In this document: piece after piece, positions 51,101 to 63,100 of the stretch | Position numbering within the stretch: the stretch's first letter is position 1 | Layout: the number at the start of each line of letters is the position of its first letter | Source: Prochilodus magdalenae | Lineage: Eukaryota > Chordata > Actinopteri > Characiformes > Prochilodontidae | Direction: 5' to 3' | NCBI GenBank assembly: GCA_024036415.1 | Contig: JAMWET010001278.1 | Location: 689,501 to 753,500, forward strand | Length of the DNA: 64,000 nt | Notes under the pieces: generated by a model | Seen by the model: only the letters and a program-made list of their open reading frames with translations | What the model was told of the DNA's origin: nothing | Database searches by the model: none | Position numbers and translations under genes: made by a program

Positions 51101-54100
51101 CCAATCAAATTTCACTCCTTGCCCCTAACACTTAACCCCTCCGTTTTGCACAATCATTGGCAAGATGGCTGCACAATTAAGCGACCAAAGAGACCCATAA
51201 ATAAGGGTATTTTCTCAGTTAAAAAGTCACTGTATTGTAAGATAACCACTATAATGGCATTTTATGGTTATTTTCCTCATAGCACGTATACAAATAGCTG
51301 GTAATGCGCTGCATTAGGCTGGTAGAAAGCCATGTTCAGCTTCATATCACCGAAGAATTTCTTGGTAGATAACAAGTAATTGTTATCCCCCTCTTTGAAG
51401 GCATATGATGCCCTAAATGTTTTTAAGCAGTGAGAAGCTTAACTATCAATATTTGTTTGTGCTGTTTTATTCAGTGACTCGTTGGATTGATTGATGTGTA
51501 AAACTGAAGTTGTGAATGAATACTGAGCGCCAGTGTTTTTAATCTGTTTACATAAAAGCCGCTGATAACAGCTGATGATGTACCCGGTTCTTGAAGGGTT
51601 GTCCCATTTCATAGGGGGAAGATTTTAACTACTACCCCTTGTACCTGAAATTCTAAGGGGGAGGGTTACTTTCGAATCAAAGGGTAGGGGTAAAAATACG
51701 AAATGGGATTGGGAGTAAAAAAAAAAAAAAAATTGTATGCACAAAAATAACTTTTCATTGAAATGAAACGATGGTTTCTTCTGCTTTCAGAAACAAATGT
51801 GGTATGGATGGAAACTTTCAGCAGAACTTCTTCACTTGTTTCTATGAGTGACTGCGAAAAAATCTGAATAGAGACTTTTTTAATGAAGATGGTTAACGGG
51901 GGGACTTGGATGCTTTAAACGGTACAAATAGTAGACATTAGAACTTCTCCTTACAAGTAGCCAGTATCACTTTCTGAACCATCCCAGCATTCTTGTCATT
52001 CTCCACAGACAGCCAATCTTCCACCAGGAAGAAAAACATGTTATCCATCTGCATGTCCCACACGACTACATGCTGTAGATACCAGGAGGGGTCCAGACCT
52101 GGAGCGCAGAAGAAACTGTCACTGTTCATTCTTCCTCAAGCAGTTCAAATAAAAGAGAGTAGGGATGCAATGTGGCACACCTGTGTTGTCATGCCAGATG
52201 CATATTTTCCAGATTTCTCCTAGGTTGGCATCCGTTTCTACCTGAAAGTCATCCAGACTATTCCTCTGAAAGGCTCCTTCTCTCTGCAGGTGACGTGAGC
52301 CACTTTTGTTTAAACCATACAAACTAATGCCAACATGGGCGGAGGTACCTGTGGAGACATTGATCCACACAGGCCATCCCTTTAGTAGAGGCACCTTTAA
52401 GATCCAGGCAGGATACTGAGAATAAATACTTGTATTTGGAAATGTGTCATCACAGAGAGACATTCCTTCCTCACTCACCAGCCCCCCTCTGCCAGCCTGT
52501 TTTAACCAAGACCCGGTAATGGTAGCGACCTGCTTGGCCACACAGCGGGATGCAGCTTAGGCGCAGGCTCTCCAGATGGTCCAGCTTGTGGGCAATGAGT
52601 CCAACCAGCAGATGGATGAGAAGCAGAACTCCACACACTATCCCCACCACCACATTCCTCACCGGCCCATCTGACTATAACAACATCATCCATCAGGTGA
52701 ATGGAATGTGCAGACTGTCTGGGAAGTATAATCTATTATGATTATTGTACATGACTGTGATGTGCTTTATTTATGGTATGTTCATTCTGAGACAGCAATG
52801 ACAGAATATTTGTGACATCTGTGAATGTTAATGCACAGTTAATTTGACTGATTTAAAAATAGAATCTAATTTTAAAGATACAATTAAAGAGAATTAAATT
52901 AGTCTCAGGATGCAATTATTACTTGTCTGACTCTTGTACTAACATCATGGGCTTCACCCAAAGTGTTAGTAAATGCCCTACCTGTGCACTTCTTTAGGAA
53001 AACCTATCTAAACCCATTTTTCATTTCACCAGCTCCTTTTAGACGCTTTCCAGTTCCACATATAGGTGCACCTTTTAGTACTACAGTACAATTGCAGACT
53101 GCAGTCCATCTGTTTCTCTGCATATGCTTGCTAATCCCCTTTCATCCTATTCTTCAGGTGCCAGGACCCCCACAGAGTAGGTATTATGTGGGTGGTGGAT
53201 CATTCTAAGCACTGCAGTGACACGTGATGGTGGTTTGTTAGTGTGTGTTGTGCTGATGTGAGTGGACCAGAGACTGGTGCTGCAGGAGTTTACAATCACA
53301 TTAGTGTCACTGCTGGACAAAGAATAATCCACCAACCAAAACTATCCAGCCTACAGCATCCTGTGACAACTGATAAAGGACTAGGCAATGACCAACACAG
53401 ACAACAACAACAGATGAGGTGCTGTCTCTGACATTAAATATACAAGGTGGACCAACAAGTTAGTCTAATAGAGTGGACAAGTGAGTCCACACTAACACAC
53501 CACCACCATGTAAGTGTCACTGCAGTGTTGATAATGTTCCAACATCCAGTAATATCTGCTCTGTGGTGGTCCTGTAAGGGTCCATAACACAGCATGCAGA
53601 GAACCAGGTGGACTACTGTCGTAATTGTAGAACTACGAAGTGCAATTATATGGTATGTGGGGCTGATAAATTGATGAGGGCTGAAATAAGAAGTGCTCAG
53701 TGAGAATGCCAGCTTAATAGGTTTCTTTTCCATTAAAAACAACAGTCCTCTAAAGGCTCACACTGGCTTAAACACTTTAAGTAAAGTGTGCTTATTAAGC
53801 CCAGACCTGTTGCCTTTGTTAAGTTATACCACGTTTGTGCCTTATTGTGATACATAGGAGGACACAAAGTGTTAAATTTTTACATGGTATCAAAAACACT
53901 AGAAATATCACTCATCATGGTGATGAAGGGTAATTAAGAGGTTTACGCACTGGGGGTAGAAGCAGGATGGCATCAGGGTGAACAAACAGGCTGGCTCCGA
54001 ATAGGGTGAGGTGCTGAGTGAGGCAATGGGCAGTATTGGGGGTGCTGCTGCGCAGCACGCTAACACCTTCCGTGCTCCAGTGCCTCTGTTCCGCACTGAA

Positions 54101-57100
54101 GAACTGACAGAGTGAGCTGAACACACACACTGAGACATACACGTCTGCACCACTCATACTGCTATTCAGGGTCACATACAACTCCTGCGAAGAGCCAGTC
54201 AATCTGGGGTTGACATAAAGAAGTAGAAATCATCCCAGAGCAGATATTAGAAACATACCTACTTAAATATAGATGAAAATATAAGCATCAGCAGTACAGA
54301 GTCTAGCATGCACAGAAAGGAAGGACTTACAGAGGTGTAAGGAAAATGGTCTCCTCCATTGAGGGAATATCAGTAGAGAGAGAGAGGTTGAGCTTTTGAA
54401 CATGATTGTGCTGGGACAGTGGAAATCCTTGTTGGTCAGATACACTGACATTCACTTGTCCAGAGTTAATCTTACCAGGTCCTGCTAATACATGCACAGA
54501 AAAAACAAATGTAGATCATGTGACCGATTTGAGAAACAGATAAATATTAAATATTAAATATTGCCGAGTCCTGCCTTTCCACCTTTCCTCTTTTTAAAAA
54601 TATATGTTTTTAGTCAAAACTGTTTTGCAAAACTATCATAAAACAGCATCAGTCACTAGGCAACATATTTGTAATCATTTAGTAAAGACTCTTAATGCTT
54701 TGAACATGTGGCTTGAGTAATTAAAGCAAATCAGTGTAATTCCTCCTAAACTGTGGAAAAATCATCTTATGACTTAATAATAGGGTCCACTGAAAAAGAT
54801 ACTGTGGCTTAGATATAAGGAAGCTACCTTGAATCAAGCTGAAGTTAAAGGTGATGAAGAGTCCAGCATGAGGGTTCATCTCAACAGCCCTCACTGTGAA
54901 GTTCACACTCCCTTTAGATGGTAAAGTGATATTGACCCTTGGTGAGGCGTCCATATCCTCTTTCTGTAGAGTGACATGTATGGCGGTGTCTGATGTAAGG
55001 TTAGCGATGGTGATCGGCAGACCCTCTGGTGTAGCAAACTCCATAGCTGCAAGTTTGGTAGAGATTGGTGGATCTGCAGCTGAGACAAATGGGTTTCCCT
55101 GAGTTTCCATAACCAGAAGAACCTGAAAGACATCTTCACTCTCTTTGCTTAGCTGTGAGCTTAGGGCTGGAGGGATTTGGAACTGACAGTGAGTGGAGGG
55201 CTCTGTGCACAACAAATTTGAAGTGGGGTCACCCCGTATGCCTGCTGCACTGATCTGAGGAGATTTCAGGAAAAGAGCTTCTTCGCCAGGCATCCGTGAC
55301 CACATCAAGGACTGCATGAGCTCTCCTATCTGCTGAAAAGCTGATACTACAGTTTCTGAAGTATCTTGATGCTTGTAGTGGTAGTTTACACCTGAGGCGT
55401 CTTTTGACTTTTGAGCAGCAGTCATGGAGTTACCTGAAGAAAAAAAACAGCACTTTTAGAAACGGAAAAGCCCTCGTCAGCTTTACCCTGCAGGCTGAAG
55501 ATGTGGACACTAAGAGGGTTGCAGGGAAGGATGAATATACAGTACATATACTGAAGACACCTTCCTTTTTTCATGCAATAATTTTCACATAAGTAAGTGT
55601 ATGTGCACACTCTAATTATTGTATTCAGGTGTTTTAGACACACCCGTTGCTAACAGGTGTACAAATCAAGCACACAACCATACAATCTTCATAGACCAAC
55701 ACTGTCAGTACAATTTATTTTATTAAAGAGCTCAGTGATCTTTTCATAGGATCTTATAGACATTTCGTAAACTCTACATCATTACTTCACCATCACCGGC
55801 TCAAATTGTTGAAGGCAGCCTGGATTTATAGATTTCTGATCAACCAAATTCTGATCAACGGCATGCACCAGCAAAAATCAAGATTTATTAGACCAGACTT
55901 TTATGAGCCTGTGCCCACTATACCCTTAGATCCTGCTTTTGGCTGACATCCATATGGTCTTCTACAGTTGGAACCCACCAGCCATCCATGTTGTGCAATG
56001 CTTATCTGATCATCACTGTTGTAAAGAGTGGCTATTTGGTTACTGTGGTCTTCTTGCCAGTGATGTTTTCTTAAAGAGATGCTCCATGTTGTATTGGTGG
56101 GATTTCCAGCACTGACATAACACATTACATTTTGGTGTTACTGAGAACAAATCTACATAGGTGGTCAGTACAGCACAGAGGTGATATGAAATATGATTAA
56201 TATACACACCAACCAAGAGGGTACTTTGTCTGAGCGCAAAGGGGCAAAGACCCAACAGCCCTGGGTAAAAACGAGATCTCTTCTTAAAAGTTGGTAGCAC
56301 CATGTTCTCAAGCACCACAGTCTTTTCACATGAATTGTACTTACTTAGAACGGTGAGAATATTCCTTCCGGTGTCTACTGGGGTGACATCTCCTTGTTTA
56401 GTTTGCTCTCTGATCACTTTTATCATCTTGTGTGTGGCTTCCACAGCTCTACTCTGGCAGTCTACACATTGAAGCTCAGAAGGAACAGCCTATGAGAGAG
56501 TGCAAACAGGTTCTTTATCGTAAGGGTCAGAATAGGCAGTCCAGTTTTTGGGTGGGACAAATAATACTAACTGACTAAATAACATTTTCATTTTCAAGCT
56601 AATTACTGTACTGCTTGTTACTTATTACTCTTTACAGTTCACCATGTGACTGTCTTCATTACTATGGTTTAATAATTTATTTATTTTACACACACCACTG
56701 CAGGCAGTCAATATGTAGTGGTGACCTTGCACCCTTTATGCCACACAAGATGACTGTTAAGTACATGTTCTACAGGACACTGTTGACCCTTTGGTGTTAG
56801 GCCTTAACTGAAGTTGAAGCTAGCAGAGTAGAGGCCATTTTTTGATGCCTTGGGGGAACTGCTGTCTTTTTCAATGAGCATCATTAAAGCAGAGACATAC
56901 AGTGGAGTGAGCCAAAGCAGAGCTGATCTGTGCTGCATCCTGGAGTGAGGACACTGAGAGAGAAGCCAGGGCCCGGGTCACATTGCCTCGCATCTGCACT
57001 CTGTCCTCAAAATCCTGCACACTCACGGCCTCCAACTGGGCAAAAGGAGAAAGGCAGTTAATAGTGTGGAGCGGTGGAGATATTTTTGTATTTATTTATT

Positions 57101-60100
57101 TATTTATTCATTTATTTAAGGTCACGACAGTAACCACATTGATGCATGTATAAAGTAACTTTTCCCCTCTTAGTTCTGTCATTCATTCCTATTAAAAGTG
57201 TCAATTACCAAACATTGTACCAGCCATATCCTAAATACAAGTACACAATTTCCTTATTAAGTATGTAACAATGCTGTATTGGATATTGTGACTAAGATGT
57301 TATATAGTGAAGTAGATTCAAGTTAACATTTCAAACTATGTGCTTTTATAATGTTGAGTGATCAAATGAACAACAGAAATAATAATGTATTAACATAAAG
57401 CTTTTTATCTGACCATTTTCTTATTTAGACTGAATTGAAAAATTTATCAAATCAAGACACCACAGTATCATATTAAACTAAATGTTGTGTATTGTTACAC
57501 CTCTAATAATCATCTATTTTGGCAACTGCCCATCAAGCTAATATTTGATCTCTACTTCTTGAATATAAGTCCTTCTTAAAGGTCATTTTTATTCTAATAT
57601 CTTTCCTAATGTCATACAGCTTTCTCAGTTCATAAGCAAGCCTCTACTGTTTGGTTTATCATCATGGATACATCTAAAACTTCTTCTAGATGTAGAAGCT
57701 TTTACAGCTTCACTCTAATTCGTTGAAACTGTTGAATCTGCAACAAAACTGCTTATATAATATTGAGATCATTTTTGATAACCAGGATTTCTGTTATTGA
57801 TTTAATGTGAAGTCTCTCATGCCTCACCTGATTGAGCAGGCTGATTAAGGCAGCAGAGTACGGTATAACATCCTGAGGGTTGCCTTGCTGCAGTAAGGCA
57901 GAGAGTTCCAACTCAGCCTTTTTCTTCAGCCATGCTGTTGTAACTTGGTCATTCACTGGAAACACCACTGCTAGATTCCTGCTTAACAGAAAAACAGAAC
58001 TGATCACAACAGTATCACCAATGTATGGAGTGTCTGAGGGCTCTAACACCAGCATTTAGCAACCCCTGTATTAATCTCTCTAGTAACATCTCATCTTGCA
58101 TACCTTCTGAGAGCAGTGACTTTGGCTCCCATATCGTCCTCAACCTGCACCATTAAAGTAATGATGGAAGCATTGTCCCTCATTCTTACAATGCCCAGGG
58201 GTACCAGGGTACTAAATGTGCGTTGTGTGCCTCTGTACAGAGTAATCAAAGGACACTGTGGCCCAGGGTCTTCACACTGTGCCACCTGGAGAGAGTACAT
58301 CATCTGAGCAGATTCTCTATCCTCATCCGCCCAACCTGTCAACAGAGAATAGACATCCAGGACTGCATTCAGCATATAGACACCTCACATCTCTTTATAT
58401 ATTCTATCTTCAAAATATATAAAAATAGAGGTTCTGAACTGTTAGTTAAGTGGAGCTAACGCAATGATATTTAATTTAAGCAATTTTGGATCATTTTAAT
58501 GAAATATTCACACAGTTTAAAGGCCAGCTGGGGAAGTTAGGAGAGGAAAATTGGGTTATGTGATTTTAATATATTTAGCTTGGCATAAGATGATCAAATG
58601 TCCCCATTTTCCAAGGACAGGTCCTGTTTTCCTTTTTAGTCTTTGGTGGCTGGAGCTGTCCCCAGAAATGACCCCATTTTAACTGTAACTTTGAAACACA
58701 CCGGGGAGTCTTAGGAAAGACCTGGCAGCAGAACAGAAGGGCAGACATGTCACGGTATGCTTAAACTTGAGCAGAAACTAGTAAGTGTCAAGTAAGACCA
58801 CAACATTGCCACAAATGTCTTTTCAAGACACAAGGTAACCCAGGGATTAAAACAGGGATGGGTTTGCAGGACTTGAATTGTAATGGATTTGTATCAGTAC
58901 TTGAATGTAGCTATCATACAATCTACTACTAGTGCATAATTCTCAGACTGGTGTACTGAGAAAGGCTCAGACTGATGCACTGACAAGGACTCAGCCTGAT
59001 ACACTGAGAACAACTCAGACTGATGTACTAGTAAAGACTCAGACTGATGCACTGACAACGACTCTGACTGATACACTGAGAACAACTCAGACTGTTACAC
59101 TGACACCGACTCAGGCTGATGTACTGAGAATGACTCAGACTGATACACTGAGAAAGACTCAGACTGATACACTGACAAGGACTCAGACTGATACACTGAG
59201 AACAACTCAGACTGATGTACTAAGAAAGACTCAGACTGATACACCGACAAAGACTCAGACTGATACAGTGAGAAAGACCCAGACTGATGCACTGAGAACG
59301 ACTCAGTTAATCCATTGAAAAAGTTGAATGTGATCTTATTCCTCTTATTATTGTGAGCCTGAAGCTTCCTTTTCTGACATTTCCAGTCCACCATGATGCA
59401 GCAGTCACAGGGGGCACTAGTGCCAGAATCTGACTACAGTGTTACTTGATGTGAAATGGAAATTAGAGTAAGATGCTGGAAAAACAAAGCACATTTCAAC
59501 TCAGTCCTATTTCTACACCAAATCATGAAGAGAATGACAAGCTGCCAGCTGCAGTGTAGGACATGTAGAAAATGGTAATGCAGTTCAGAGTTTCTGCTCA
59601 CAGTGGCTGGTGAACAGCACTGCCTTTGCTTTAAACTGCTAAACAAACGCTTGCTATTCAAATTCAGGCTCTTTTCTGCTTTTCATTCATGTCCTTCAAG
59701 CCAAAAACATGGTGTTGACAGTCAAGACTCAAGAGTTGACCCCAAGTTCCAGACGTGCTGGAACTCTTTTGGAGCACCATTGGGTTTCAGTTGGGAACAG
59801 CCAAAGCCACATACCAGAACTCAACGGCCTAATAATAATAGATACAGTTTCACCACTGACTTCATCTAATCATATTCCACTTACCTGAGCAGCTGAATGA
59901 GACTCTATCCTGCAGGAGCTGAACAGAATCTTCTGGGGAGAGTGTGCAGCTTCCGCCCTGAGGTGGGCTGCTGAGTTTTAAAGCAATGCTGGCTAATCCA
60001 CATAGACCAGTATTTGGCATGGACACATTGAGAGTGAAGATGTATTTGGATCCAGCCATCAGTACATCAGGCCTAATTACAAGAACTGGAGCGCTGTCTC

Positions 60101-63100
60101 CAGTTGAGGTCGTAACTTCGTTGAGATGTAAAATGTCCCCTACTGTATTCTCTGCAGTCCACTTAAACTGTTGGATCGAAAATTGTAATATCAGAAAGGC
60201 ACTCTGACCATGTGAACTCATCAATAAACATTATAACACATAGAAAAACACATTTATAATACCTTAACTGAGCCATTGCATAAAAAACAATGACCAACCA
60301 AAACGACTGGATGGCTGTGACTGACGTAGGAAGAGAAGAGCTGACTGCAGGACACACACTTCACAGCCACAGGAATCACTTCTGTTTCATAGATTTTCAC
60401 CTGAGTGAGCATAACAGGCCAGTATTACATTAATACACAATAACTGCATGGTCATTTTCAAATTTCACATTACAAAGAATAGAAACAGTTTGTTACACTG
60501 TACTCACAGACTGCTCAGTGGAGACCGCTGGACGTCCATCTTTTTGAACTGTCAGTGTGAACTGGTACACACTGCCTGGCTCTAGACTGTGCTTGGGGAG
60601 AATGAGGGAGCTGGTGTTGCACTGAATCACTTGATCAGGGAAAAAGGACTCTGAAGAACGAGACACCATAGAGTCCTGCTGCTGGAAACATTGTCAGAGA
60701 AGATTGTAGAATTTAAAAAACAGTTTGGAAAATGCTTACTCAGCCAGATACTATCCTCTGTCAAGAGCATAACCTTCAGTGAGAACATTGATGGCAGTAT
60801 ATGCATCAGAATTATTAGACAAAAATGATGGACAGCTGTTACTGAGGAACCGTATAATGCCAGATGCGTGCTATCCTGGTCATCTCGAGGACAACCTTGT
60901 TTTTATTTTACTCATGATCCTGAAACAGATTTAACTTTGTGAAACAACAAACTTAGAGCTCCATATTAAACAATTACGCAGCAGGTTTATACTGGGTCTA
61001 GGGCAAACAAAACTTTTTAAATATGTTTTAATATGATGTTTATTGAAACTATTATAGAAATGTTAAGATAAATGATCTACAATAATTAGTTAGCTTTTTT
61101 AATCTTAGCTGTGTACAGTCAACTTGATAAAGTCAGATTAAACAGGACTGTACAGTTCTCAAATGTATAAATAAATAAACCATTATTTATAAATACAGAA
61201 ATATTAATGCACTCACACACAGGCAACTCTTTGTGCTGTTTCATTAAAGTTTAATTAAGATTAATTAAGTATAATAAGTGCAATTATTATATTTGTTTTA
61301 AACATACTAATATGTATTTTTAAGGATAACAATTCATATTGACCCAAACCGAATATAAGCAGTCAAAAAGCAAAGCACGTACCACTGTAAAATCCCACTG
61401 AAACTGTAAGCTGTCATCATGGGCTGCAGAATCGGGATCATAAGACTCAGTTCCATCCAGTATAAGGTCATTCTGGCTTGACCACATCCTGTGAGAGCCT
61501 CCTTTGATTATAGGGACCAGTGGACTGTACACTACAGAAATCTTGGTGGTTTGGTGATGGTGCAGGGGTGTTCCTTGAAACCTAGTAGAAAACTTCAGAC
61601 AGTAGTCTCCCACTTCAAGTGTATGCTTTGGAAGAGAGAGGAATGGTGTTGCCACATCCACCGAACTGCTTAATAGCATCTTCTTCTCTATGCAGTTTGG
61701 ATCACGGAAGATCTCCCAGAGATAGGTGGTCTTGTAAGTAACACAACCATTGAGTTCCACCCTTGCTTCAAAATAATTTGGCATGGCCTTTAGGATTTTG
61801 AACTGGTCTTGGATCAGGGTCACTCTGGGCTGTTTGCATTCAAGCTTTCTGACCACAACTGGCAGCTGTGTAGAGACTTGGCTGACGTTATTGAAAACAG
61901 TTACTTGGACCAGAAATCTGCCTTTAACCTTGTATTTGTGGTCTACCGTATTGGATTTTGTAACTTTGACTGCATCATCAAATGAGTCACCAAAGTCCCA
62001 CCGGAACATAAGGTCACTGCCACTGTCAGCAAGGGCGAGAAATATAACAGGACAATCGATAAAAGGTCCGTCTGAGGAAACTACAAGCTTCGCTTCCTTC
62101 ACTGGCCACTGAACAACTACTGTCTCTGTTATGGACTGCAAACAGAGGGTGGAACTACTTGCCTCTACTGTCACAGACAGGGAGCCATTACTAATTGGGG
62201 TATACAAGACATTTTGCCCAATTTCTTGTGATGAACTGAAACTGTTTAGCTTGAAGCGCCATTGGTAAATTACCTGTGATCCAGTAATAACTGATGCTTT
62301 AAACCTGAAAGGTTTCAAAGCTTCCAAGACAGTGGAGCAGCAGAAATGAAGCCCCTTAACTCTTTCTAGCACTTGTACAGCCACAGTTGCTGATAAAATA
62401 CTAACATGATTACTGGCAATGGCTTTGACTGTGTGGTTCCCAACAGGAAGAGATGAGAGTGTAAAGTCTTTCAGTACCAGTAGGGAAGAATTCCTTCCTG
62501 TAACTTCCAGGAGGAAGGAAACACCACTTCCTTGAGAGATGATTGGCATGAAAGTGACTGCATCATTCTCACAAACGACAGCTTCACTGACTCTCAGGTT
62601 TAGACCTTGGATGGCATCCTCCACTGTTATTATGTGCGAGACACTTTGCCAACTAACGTCATTTGAGACGTTGAGTGTTACTCGATGATGCCCTACATCC
62701 ATAAAGGAATAGCTAACTGTTTGATTATTACCTAATATGTTAACATTTCTTCCCTGCACGGCCACGGTCCAGTCCCAGTGTAGAACATTTCCATTTCTGG
62801 CAGATCCATGAAACTGCAAAAGGCTGTTTGGTGTAACAAAGAATGAATGTGTCTTTCCATCTACCTTAAAGTCAACTTCTGAAATATATTCCTGAACTGT
62901 GACTTGTTTAGTGGTGTCAACTGAGCCAAAAACATTGCCCACTGACACTCTTAGCTTAAAAATGCCAACAGCTTTGAATACATGAAGGACAAAAGGTACA
63001 TCTGTGGTTAGAGGAGCCATGTCAGAGTCAAGAAACCAGATATACTGAAGGTCTGTCCCAGTCTTCACACTTACAGATATCTTCACTGGTTTTGCTTTGG

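Noticed and set aside
58932..59394. Open frames on both strands (TQTD and YQSE repeats)
   Set aside because: Created by the 24-bp minisatellite in a pkd1 intron.
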